NCBI GenBank assembly: GCA_020852055.1
Contig: JADZBP010000251.1
Span: 1-64,000 of the forward strand
Length of the DNA stretch: 64,000 bases
DNA from: Candidatus Latescibacterota bacterium
GTDB taxonomy: Bacteria > Latescibacterota > UBA2968 > UBA8231
Direction of reading: 5' to 3'
The first letter of the stretch is position 1. Every line of letters starts with the position of its first letter. A model generated the notes under the pieces. It was not told where the DNA came from, did not search any database, and saw only the letters and a program-made list of their open reading frames with translations. Both the position numbers and the translations under genes were made by a program. This document shows, in pieces, positions 9,455-17,794 of this stretch.

Positions 9455-10360
9455 GTGAGGAAAAACTTGACTGCCCTGCAAGAATCCGCCCCTGCGACCC
9501 TTCCCGAACCTAAGCGCAAATCAGACCCGGCACCGGCGCGTTTCCGCCTGGTCAAACTCGCCCTGGGCCATGCCCATCGCTACGGCCGCTATCGCCTGGT
9601 CACCATGGGCATCACCCTGGCGGTGCTGATGGCCGCGCCCCTGGCCGGTCTGGCCCGGGTGGACCTGTGGAGCGGGGCGCATCGCATGCTGGGCGATCCA
9701 GTCGATCTGGGCTTGGGCCTCGCCACGGTGAGTGTGGCCATCGCCTCTTTCTACGGGGCGACCTTTCTCATCAACATGATCGCCGGCCGGATGTTCTGCG
9801 GCTTCGGCTGTCCGGTGGGTGAACTCTCGCGCCTGTCCGATGCCGTCGACGCCCTCGCCAAGGACCCGGCGGGGCAGCGGCGGGCCTGGCTCAAGCTGGG
9901 CGCTTTTGCCCTGCTGCTGGTGGGGGCGACCTCGCTGTGGTGGGTGGCTCCGGGGGTGTACGTGGCCGGCGGCCTGGCGATGCTGGTGGCCTGGGGGGCC
10001 CTGGCCCTGGGCGTGGGCCTGGCGCTGATCCACGCGCGGCGCTGGCGCTGGAACTTCTGCCGCAAACTCTGCCCCATCGGGCTGTACTATTCGGTGGTGC
10101 AGACCGGCGGCCTGGTGCATATCGACTACGACGCCAAGCTGGCCTGCACCGACTGCAAAGCCTGCGCCGGGGTCTGCCCGGTGCATCTCGACCCGCGCCA
10201 CCTCGACCAGTTGTTGGACTCCCCCGGCGGCCTGGCCGTCTCGGACATGCCGGCCGCCAACCACTGCCTCAGTTGCGGGGCCTGCGTCGAGATCTGCGAA
10301 CACATGACCCGCAAGGAGCCCCTGCCGGCCGCCATGGGCTTCCGCTCGCCGCGCCGGTGA
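9455..10360 (+). CDS. 4Fe-4S membrane protein, NapH/NosR/CcoG-like polyferredoxin
   Basis: GTG start; multiple TM segments; 'FCGFGCPVGE', 'FCRKLCPIGLYY', 'CTDCKACAGVCPVH', 'CLSCGACVEICEH'. Confidence 0.85.
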   Translation: MRKNLTALQESAPATLPEPKRKSDPAPARFRLVKLALGHAHRYGRYRLVTMGITLAVLMAAPLAGLARVDLWSGAHRMLGDPVDLGLGLATVSVAIASFYGATFLINMIAGRMFCGFGCPVGELSRLSDAVDALAKDPAGQRRAWLKLGAFALLLVGATSLWWVAPGVYVAGGLAMLVAWGALALGVGLALIHARRWRWNFCRKLCPIGLYYSVVQTGGLVHIDYDAKLACTDCKACAGVCPVHLDPRHLDQLLDSPGGLAVSDMPAANHCLSCGACVEICEHMTRKEPLPAAMGFRSPRR

Positions 10361-10671
10361 ATCAGGCGGTGCTCCTCCTCGCCCGCCTCTTCATCCATCC
10401 CGGACAGGAGGAGGCCTTCCGCCAGTTCGAGACGGTTGCCGCCCGGATCATGGCCCGGCACGGCGGCCGCATCGAAAGGGTGATCCGCCCGCTCAGCGCC
10501 CTCCCCGAAAGCCCCCTGCCCCACGAGATTCACCTCGTCAGCTTCCCCAGCCAGGAGCACTTCGCCGCGTACCGGGCCGACGCCGAGTTGGCCGCCCTGG
10601 CCCCGCTGCGCCAGCAGGCCATCGCCCGCACCGAGCTGGTGATCGGTGTCGAGGGTGAACCCTGGGGCTGA
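10357..10671 (+). CDS. Small DUF1330/monooxygenase-like ferredoxin-fold protein
   Basis: GTG start overlapping the upstream stop (GTGA at 10357-10360); 104 aa 'LLLARLFIHPGQEEAFRQFETVAARIMARHGG...FPSQEHFAAYRAD'. Confidence 0.7.
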   Translation: MNQAVLLLARLFIHPGQEEAFRQFETVAARIMARHGGRIERVIRPLSALPESPLPHEIHLVSFPSQEHFAAYRADAELAALAPLRQQAIARTELVIGVEGEPWG

Positions 10672-10716
10672 GGCACAGGGTATTGCCCGTACCACTTCAA
10701 TGCCCGTCGCAGGGGA

Positions 10717-13700
10717 CTATCTGAGTAGAAGCAGTTTCCGGGTTTCCACCTGCACGCCGGCCTGCAGGCGGCAGAGGTAGACCCCGCGGGCCAGCGCCTC
10801 CCCGGTGTTGTCGCGCCCGTCCCAACGCACCTCGTGGGCACCGGGGTTTTGGGGGCCGGACGCCAGCACCCGGACCAACTGGCCGGCCAGGTTGTAGACC
10901 GCCAGGGTTACCTTCTCCTGCTGCGCCAGCCGATAGGGCAGTACCACCCCGGCGGTGAAGGGGTTGGGATAGGCCGGCAAGAGCACCGTGTCGGCAGGCC
11001 GCACCTCCCCTGTCCCTGACCCCTCGCGACGCACCTGCCACAACCAGGTCTGGCCGTTGATGCTGCCGGTGGCCAGGCGTTCGCCAAAGGGGCTGAAGGC
11101 CAGGCCTTTGACGCTGCTGCCTGTCTCCAGGCGATCGAGTTGGCGGCGCGCTGCCACCTGCCAGAGGTAGACCATCCCATCCCCGCTGCCCGCGGCCAGG
11201 AGTTGGCTGTCGGCGCTGAAGGCCACCGACCGCATCGGCACCCTGCCCTGGTGCAACACCGCCCCCGCAGAGGATGCCGCCAGGTCCCAGAGACGCACCG
11301 TCTGATCGAAACCCGCCGCGGCCAGCCAGTGGCCGTCCGGGCTGAACGCCACGGCCTCGACCGCACCGGTATGCCCGGTCAAAGCCCCTGCCAATTCCCC
11401 CCGAGCCACGTCCCACAGCGAGATCTGCCCTTCGCGGTCACCGGCTGCCAGCACCTCGCCACCAGGGGCGAAGGCCAGGCACAGCACCGAGTATTTCACC
11501 GGTCGGTTCAACGCGGCCACGCGCCGAAAGGTCTGCAACTCCCACACCTGCACCACCCCGTCGGCCCCGGCAGCGGCCAGCCAGCGACCATCCGGGCTGA
11601 AAGCAAGGGCTTCCACCTGATCCAGATGCCTTCCCCGGAACCCCGCCTCCCGCCGGGTGGCCAACTCCCACAGCCGCACCAGACCGTCTGGTCCTCCCGT
11701 GGCCAGCCATCGTCCCTGCGGGCTGAAGGCCAGGGCCCGCACATACCGGACGGGCAGGTTCCCCGCCTCCTCCAGCGAAAGGCCGCGGTAGAGATGGACC
11801 TGGTTGCTGTCGGCGGCAGCCAGCAGACTGCCATCGGCCGTCGCCGCCAGATCCATCACCACCGCCCCGCTGGCCGTCGCGAGCAGGGGGACAACACCTC
11901 GGCCTGGATCATCGACCTCCACCACCTGGCGCGGGCTGAGCCCCTGGTTGCCGGCCAGATCGGTGGCCATGCCTTCCACCAGGTACCGGCCCGGCCGGGC
12001 GCCGGCCCAGGTCCCCTCATACCCTCCGTCGGGCACTGCTTGCAGGGGCACCTGTCCCACCTGGACCCCGTCGCGATGGATCCGGGCTTCGGCCGCGCGC
12101 ATACCACCGCCCTCCAGCACCAGTTCGGGCGGCAGCCGGATCAGCAGGCTGTCGTTATGGACCCTCACCTGCAGGAACAACACCTGGGGCGGGGTCTGAT
12201 CGCGCCCTGCGGCGAGCTCGGCAAACAGGGTATCCCGCCAGATCTCCCCGCCGTTGTGCGCCTCCAGCTCAAAAGACAGGGTGCCGGCCGCCGAGGCGCT
12301 GACCAGGAACCGGGGCGCCAGCCCCTGCGCCTGATCCACTTGCGGGCCGTTGACCATCTGCGCCTGGCCATCGAGGGGGCGCAATTCCAGCGCCACGCCG
12401 CGCAGCGACACCGGGTGTTCGACCACCAGCCGCGCCTCGATCAGTTCCCCCGGCTGCGCCGCCCAGTCGCGGTTGCCCAGCGTGTCGATGAACGCTAGGG
12501 CCGCGCCCTGCAGGCGCTGGCTCAGGGTTTCGGTGCGCAGCGGCTGCCGCCAGAGCAATCTGCCGTATATCTCGTCGTAGATCTCCAATTGCAGCGCCAG
12601 GTGGGTCCCCTGACTGATCCCCGCCGCCCCCCGCAGGACCAAACCCTCTCCCGGCTCCAGAGTATAGTTGGAGCGATTCGCCAGTTCGTCGTAGGTGCCG
12701 CGGAACACCGCCTCGCCGTGCGCCACCACCGCCAGGGTATCGGCGGCCTGCACCCGCACCCTGAGCACCACCCATCGCAGCGGTCCGGGGCTGGACAACT
12801 GGAAATGCAGTTGCGCCGCTTCCTCTGCCCCCAAGAGGCCATCCCCATCCTCATCCTCCAGCCACACCTGCTCGATGGCGTAGACCGCGTCGGCGCTCTG
12901 GCTGATGCGCAGGCGCGCCCTGTCGCCGTCCAGGGAAATCCCCTCGATACGCAGGTCCCCTGTGATCCCTTCCCCCTGGCTGCCGGGATTGGTCTGGGTG
13001 GTGAAGGAGCGGTACTGCACCCCGTCGAAAGGATCGGTGGCATCCCCCAGGTTGCCGGCATGGGTCCGGGCGTACGCCGCGTCGTGGGCCCAGAAGTCCA
13101 GGTTGTCCCCTCCGGAGCGGGGATCGGGTGTCATGCCCTCTGGATAACCCGCCTCCTGCCACCGGCCATCGGCGCATTCGAGGTCCACCCGGGGTGCGCC
13201 GCTGTGCTTGTCCACATGCCAGATGAGCAGGCCTTCGCCGGGGAGGTGGCGGTCGTAATACCCGGTGCGGCGGCGGTATTCGAGCAGGAAGTACTCCAGG
13301 CCTCCAGGCAAGCCTACCAGACCACACTGGCCGCGCCGGCTCACCTCTTCCAACTCCACGTCCGCGCTGGTCTCTACTACCTCCAGCGGGACCGCCCAAC
13401 CCATCTTGGTCCGGCTCCAGGCACAGAAGCTGTTCGGCCCGTCGTCGCCCTGCCAGCCGGTCGCCCCCCAGCCCATCAGGCACCAGCGGCCCACCCCGGC
13501 ATCGTCGTCCTCGGGACCCAGATGGGGTGTGCTGAGAAAAGCAGTGTTGTAGAGATCAGGCAGCCCTAGCACATGCCCGTATTCATGGCAGATGGAACCG
13601 GCGGCCTCGGCAAAGGTGCGGCCCTGCTGGACCGTGCCCTGCTGGGGCAGGAGGTACATCGACGGGCCGGCTGCCGACCGATCCGCGGTCTTCAGTTGGT

Positions 13701-14262
13701 CGAGAAAACCCAAGCGGCCGTACCCGGTGGCCGGCCCCTGGATGAAGTTCGCCGGAACCTGGTCCAGCACCACGAACACCACATCCACCGCCTGGTCGCC
13801 GTCGGCGTCGAAACGGGAGAAGTCGACCTCCTGGTCCACCTGCAGCAGGATTTCGCGGGTGAACTGCCCGACGCGGCCGTTCTGGGTCGGGTCGTCGGTC
13901 ACATAGGCCGAGGCCGGCTGCGCGGACGCGTATACCCGCGGCGCCACCTCGCCGCGCAATGGCAGCTGGCCAAAGGACATGGTGTCGTAGAAGTGGGAGA
14001 TGCTGCCGGGCAGGTCGGGGTTGAAGAGATCCGCAGCCCAGGAGGGCACCGGCCTGGCCGGCTCGTCCTGGAAGCGGGCGAAGACCAGCAGGGCCAGGCG
14101 AGGGCCGGTGGTGGTGGTGGGCACGGCCGGCTTGGCGGTGGCCTCCGGCGGCAGCAGTTCTTTGATGGGGGTGCCCTGGCTGCCAGCACAGCGGAACCCC
14201 TCAGCCAGCACCGGGGTGGCCAGCCAGAGGATGGCGAGCAGGATCAGACGGGGCATGGGCAT
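10717..14262 (-). CDS. M6-family metalloprotease with C-terminal WD40 repeats and FlgD-like sorting/Ig domain
   Basis: 1181 aa; signal peptide MPMPRLILLAILWLATPVLAEG; zinc motif 'HEYGHVLGLPDLYN'; WD40 blades 'VRALAFSPQGRWLATGGPDGLVRLWELAT' repeated about 7 times; tail 'YPNPFTAGVVLPYRL...WDGRDNTGEALARGVYLCRL'. Confidence 0.9.
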   Translation of the reverse strand: MPMPRLILLAILWLATPVLAEGFRCAGSQGTPIKELLPPEATAKPAVPTTTTGPRLALLVFARFQDEPARPVPSWAADLFNPDLPGSISHFYDTMSFGQLPLRGEVAPRVYASAQPASAYVTDDPTQNGRVGQFTREILLQVDQEVDFSRFDADGDQAVDVVFVVLDQVPANFIQGPATGYGRLGFLDQLKTADRSAAGPSMYLLPQQGTVQQGRTFAEAAGSICHEYGHVLGLPDLYNTAFLSTPHLGPEDDDAGVGRWCLMGWGATGWQGDDGPNSFCAWSRTKMGWAVPLEVVETSADVELEEVSRRGQCGLVGLPGGLEYFLLEYRRRTGYYDRHLPGEGLLIWHVDKHSGAPRVDLECADGRWQEAGYPEGMTPDPRSGGDNLDFWAHDAAYARTHAGNLGDATDPFDGVQYRSFTTQTNPGSQGEGITGDLRIEGISLDGDRARLRISQSADAVYAIEQVWLEDEDGDGLLGAEEAAQLHFQLSSPGPLRWVVLRVRVQAADTLAVVAHGEAVFRGTYDELANRSNYTLEPGEGLVLRGAAGISQGTHLALQLEIYDEIYGRLLWRQPLRTETLSQRLQGAALAFIDTLGNRDWAAQPGELIEARLVVEHPVSLRGVALELRPLDGQAQMVNGPQVDQAQGLAPRFLVSASAAGTLSFELEAHNGGEIWRDTLFAELAAGRDQTPPQVLFLQVRVHNDSLLIRLPPELVLEGGGMRAAEARIHRDGVQVGQVPLQAVPDGGYEGTWAGARPGRYLVEGMATDLAGNQGLSPRQVVEVDDPGRGVVPLLATASGAVVMDLAATADGSLLAAADSNQVHLYRGLSLEEAGNLPVRYVRALAFSPQGRWLATGGPDGLVRLWELATRREAGFRGRHLDQVEALAFSPDGRWLAAAGADGVVQVWELQTFRRVAALNRPVKYSVLCLAFAPGGEVLAAGDREGQISLWDVARGELAGALTGHTGAVEAVAFSPDGHWLAAAGFDQTVRLWDLAASSAGAVLHQGRVPMRSVAFSADSQLLAAGSGDGMVYLWQVAARRQLDRLETGSSVKGLAFSPFGERLATGSINGQTWLWQVRREGSGTGEVRPADTVLLPAYPNPFTAGVVLPYRLAQQEKVTLAVYNLAGQLVRVLASGPQNPGAHEVRWDGRDNTGEALARGVYLCRLQAGVQVETRKLLLLR

Positions 14263-14464
14263 GGTTCAGGTCGATGAGCGCACAGGATCTGGGTCAGGGT
14301 ACGACCGATTTTCGGGCATTGGGGGAAGTGCCCCCAGGACGCTTTTACTGTTTGCGCGGACCCTCTCCCCTATTATATTGGGCGAAAATCGGCTCACACC
14401 GCCAGCAAACGCGCGGTGAGCGGAACGCGGGTCCATCGGCACCTACCCTAACGAAAGGAGTAAT

Positions 14465-15286
14465 GTGATGACGCGCAGCACGATCCAGATCCCATTGATA
14501 GCCTTGGCCTCGGCATTACTTCATTCAGCCGTTTTTGCCCATGGGAGCGGGGAGGTGCAGCTCCATGTTAACCCCAAATGGAAAGAGTGTTCCATTCAGC
14601 TCGATCCATCCCTGACGCAAAAAGCATGGCGCCAATTTACCGAAGAAGCCGGTCTGGTTACGTATTTCCGCCCTCTCGCGGATGCAGCACCGATGGGCAA
14701 GGGGAGGGTTGAGTTGTCCATGCTCCAGTGGCAAACCGGAATTGACGATGCGGACGACGCCTGGAACGACACGTTTGTGCATCCAGATTCGACCCATTGG
14801 CTCTTTGAAGGGGCTGGATTGAAGTTCCCCGGACTCATGCTCAGGGCAGGCGTAACCAACAAAATCGCCCTTGGTGCCTACGCCACCAAAAATCCGCGGG
14901 CGAACTATGGATTCTATGGCGGACAGCTCCAATACAGCCTTGGTCACAACACCCAAAAGAACTGGGCTGCCTCTACCCGCCTGAGCTTCGTTTCCCTGTT
15001 CGGCCCGGATGATCTGGACTTAACGGTATATGGTGTGGATCTGCTGGCAAGCAGGGAATATGCCATATACTCCACGTGGGCTTCGGTGTCGCCCTATGCC
15101 GGGGTCTCCACCTATCTGTCCAGCGCCCACGAAACGGCGGCGGCAGTGAGTCTCCGCGACGAAAAGGTGTTGGGCTTTCAGGGGATGGTCGGCGCGCTTT
15201 TCCAGCTTTCCCGGGCCAGGATCGGGGTGGAGTACAACCTGGCCCGGGTCAACTCGACCTCATTGAAGGTGGGGGTGGGTTTCTGA
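14465..15286 (+). CDS. Hypothetical secreted/outer-membrane-like protein
   Basis: 273 aa; SD 'gaaaggag'; signal peptide '...IALASALLHSAVFAHG'; beta-strand-rich, ends in aromatic residue (VGVGF). Start may be the second Met (14468). Confidence 0.7.
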   Translation: MMTRSTIQIPLIALASALLHSAVFAHGSGEVQLHVNPKWKECSIQLDPSLTQKAWRQFTEEAGLVTYFRPLADAAPMGKGRVELSMLQWQTGIDDADDAWNDTFVHPDSTHWLFEGAGLKFPGLMLRAGVTNKIALGAYATKNPRANYGFYGGQLQYSLGHNTQKNWAASTRLSFVSLFGPDDLDLTVYGVDLLASREYAIYSTWASVSPYAGVSTYLSSAHETAAAVSLRDEKVLGFQGMVGALFQLSRARIGVEYNLARVNSTSLKVGVGF

Positions 15287-15546
15287 GTTTCGGGTCTGCT
15301 CCGGGGCTAAAGGCTGGGGCGTGGGAGGAGTGGAGATGCAGACCAGGACCAACGCGGGCATCGCCGGCTTCACCTTCCTCATTTCCGGCAGCGGCAGTTT
15401 TATGGATATTACGCCTAGTCGGCGTAGGCGCAGTTGCTGCCAGTGCGGTTATATATTCTGGGCCGCCGCTTCAGGACAAGATAAGGTGATGGCGGGTTTC
15501 CCGGACCACGGGGGCTTACCCGCTAGGGCCCAAGAGGAGCAGGCGC

Positions 15547-17631
15547 ATGTTGGTGAAGATCCTTCAGATCCTGAACGAGCCAGCCGATTTGCGGGAGTCG
15601 GTTCGGGGGATAGTGGAGGTGCTGCAGCAGGAGGTGGGGTTCGATGCGGTGGGCATTCGCCTCGAAGGCGGGGAGGAGGAGGGTGACTTCCCGTACTGGG
15701 CCCAGGAGGGTTTTACCCGGGAGTTCCTGCTCGCCGCAAACTCGCTGGTCGAGCGTACCAGCGATGGTGCAACGTGCAGGGATAAGAATGGCAAGGTCTG
15801 CCTGGAGTGCACCTGTGGCCTGGTGATATCTGGCAAGACCAATCCGGCGCATCCGCTGTTCACGCCAGGTGGAAGTTTCTGGACCAATGACTCGCCCCAG
15901 CTTCTCAGCATCCTGCCAGAGCAAGAACCCCGGCATAACCCGCGCAACGAATGTATTCACCACGGGTACAACTCGATTGCCCTGGTGCCCATCCAGAGTC
16001 GAGGCAGAATTGTGGGCCTGATCCAGCTCAATGACCGTCGAAAGGGACGACTTACCCTGGAGATGGTAGAGCAGATAGAGCAGCTCGCAGCACTCATCGG
16101 CGAGGCGCTGAGGCGCAAACAGGCTGAAGATGCATTGCGCGAGAGCGAGTTCTTCTTTCGGGAATCGCAACGGGCGGCGGCGATCGGCTCCTATGGGACC
16201 GACTTCATCACCGGCCGGTGGAAATCGTCGGAGGTGCTGGATGCGATCTTTGGCATTGATGCGGCCTACGATCGCACCATCGAGGGTTGGCTGGATCTGG
16301 TGCACGCGGAAGACCAGGAGATGATGCGGCAATACCTCGCCGAAGAGGTGATCGGCCAGGGGAAACCCTTCGCCAAGGAGTACCGGATCACGCGGCGAAG
16401 TGACGGCGAGACCCGGTGGGTGAATGGCCTCGGCGAGGTGAAGTTCGATGGTTCGGGCAAACTCGTGTCCCTGATCGGCACCATTCAAGACATCACCGAG
16501 CGCAAACATACCGAACAGGAACTGGTCAGAATTCAACGCCTGCGGGCGGTTGGCGAGCTTTCGGCCGGAGTCTGCCACAATCTCAACAATCTGCTCACCG
16601 GGGTGCTGGTGCCGGCCGAGATGGTGCAAATGGCCAGCACGGACGCCAAGATCCAGCGCCTGGCAGGCACGATCATCGAGGTTGGCACCCGCGCGGCCGA
16701 ACTGGTCCACCGCTTGCATCTCTCGGTGCGGGGGACTTCCTCCGAGACCCTGGTCCCCGTGGGGCTGAACCCGGTTATCGACGGGGCGGTGCAGATGAGT
16801 CGTCCGCGCTGGAAGGACGAGCCCGAGGCCAAGGGATTGGTGATCGAGGTGCGCACCGAACTGGCCGAGGTGCCCCCTGTCATGGGCACCCCGTCCGAAC
16901 TCAACGATCTGATGATCAATCTGGTCTTCAACGCCGTCGATGCCATGCCCGAAGGGGGCCAGATCACCATCCGTACGGTTCTGGAAGGGCAGTTCGTGCG
17001 GCTGGAGTTCCGCGATTCGGGAACCGGCATGGACGAAGAGACCCGCCTGCGGATCTTCGAACCCTTTTTCACCACCAAACAGCACATTGGCACCGGCCTG
17101 GGATTGGCAACCCTGTACAACAGCGTCACCCAATGGGGCGGCTCAGTGCAGGTGGAGAGCGCCCCGGGAAAGGGCACCACCTTCATCCTGCGCCTGCCGA
17201 TCTGGAAGCAGAAAGACGAAATGGCCCCGGCGTCCACCCCGGCAATTGGCTCCCGCCCTGGTCGGGTGTTGATCGTCGAGGACGAGGAAGCGCTCGGGAG
17301 GGCGTTGAAGGAGGTGCTCAGCCCCAGGCACGAGGTAGAGATCTTCAGTGATGGCCAGGTCGCATTGGAGCAGTTCCGTGCCGGGACATACGATGTTGCG
17401 ATCCTCGACCTTGGTTTGCCCGGCCTTTCGGGGGACCGGCTGGCGCAGCGGATTCAGGAGCTGGACCCGGCCGTAGGGCGGATTCTGTTCACCGGGTGGG
17501 AACTGGAGGCAGACGACCCGCGGCGGCGGGTGTTTGACTTGGCGCTGCAGAAACCTCTGCGCAGCCTGCGCGATTTTGAGTACCACGTAGCCGAGGCCAT
17601 CCAGCTTCACGACCGGCGGAATGCCGGGTAG
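15547..17631 (+). CDS. Hybrid sensor histidine kinase (GAF, PAS, HisKA/HATPase, receiver)
   Basis: 694 aa; PAS '...WVNGLGEVKFDGSGKLVSLIGTIQDITERKHTEQE'; H-box 'CHNLNNLLTGVLVPAEM'; HATPase 'NLVFNAVDAMPEGG...GTGLGLATLYN'; receiver 'VLIVEDEEALG...DVAILDLGLPGLSGD'. Confidence 0.88.
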   Translation: MLVKILQILNEPADLRESVRGIVEVLQQEVGFDAVGIRLEGGEEEGDFPYWAQEGFTREFLLAANSLVERTSDGATCRDKNGKVCLECTCGLVISGKTNPAHPLFTPGGSFWTNDSPQLLSILPEQEPRHNPRNECIHHGYNSIALVPIQSRGRIVGLIQLNDRRKGRLTLEMVEQIEQLAALIGEALRRKQAEDALRESEFFFRESQRAAAIGSYGTDFITGRWKSSEVLDAIFGIDAAYDRTIEGWLDLVHAEDQEMMRQYLAEEVIGQGKPFAKEYRITRRSDGETRWVNGLGEVKFDGSGKLVSLIGTIQDITERKHTEQELVRIQRLRAVGELSAGVCHNLNNLLTGVLVPAEMVQMASTDAKIQRLAGTIIEVGTRAAELVHRLHLSVRGTSSETLVPVGLNPVIDGAVQMSRPRWKDEPEAKGLVIEVRTELAEVPPVMGTPSELNDLMINLVFNAVDAMPEGGQITIRTVLEGQFVRLEFRDSGTGMDEETRLRIFEPFFTTKQHIGTGLGLATLYNSVTQWGGSVQVESAPGKGTTFILRLPIWKQKDEMAPASTPAIGSRPGRVLIVEDEEALGRALKEVLSPRHEVEIFSDGQVALEQFRAGTYDVAILDLGLPGLSGDRLAQRIQELDPAVGRILFTGWELEADDPRRRVFDLALQKPLRSLRDFEYHVAEAIQLHDRRNAG

Positions 17632-17794
17632 CGAAAGTACCCTCGACCCACCGGCTCAGCCTGAGTGACATCGCGGTGTGCGTTTGCGCACAGCTCCTGT
17701 GCGAATCTGCGCGCTGTCGCTCAAGGCTCCCTGGTAGGGCCTTATATCCGCAATAGGCACAGGAGGTTATAACCAGAAGCTCCTGGCGGGATAT

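Noticed and set aside
15523-17133. 536-aa minus-strand ORF
   Set aside because: Antisense to the hybrid kinase gene, whose domain content is unambiguous.
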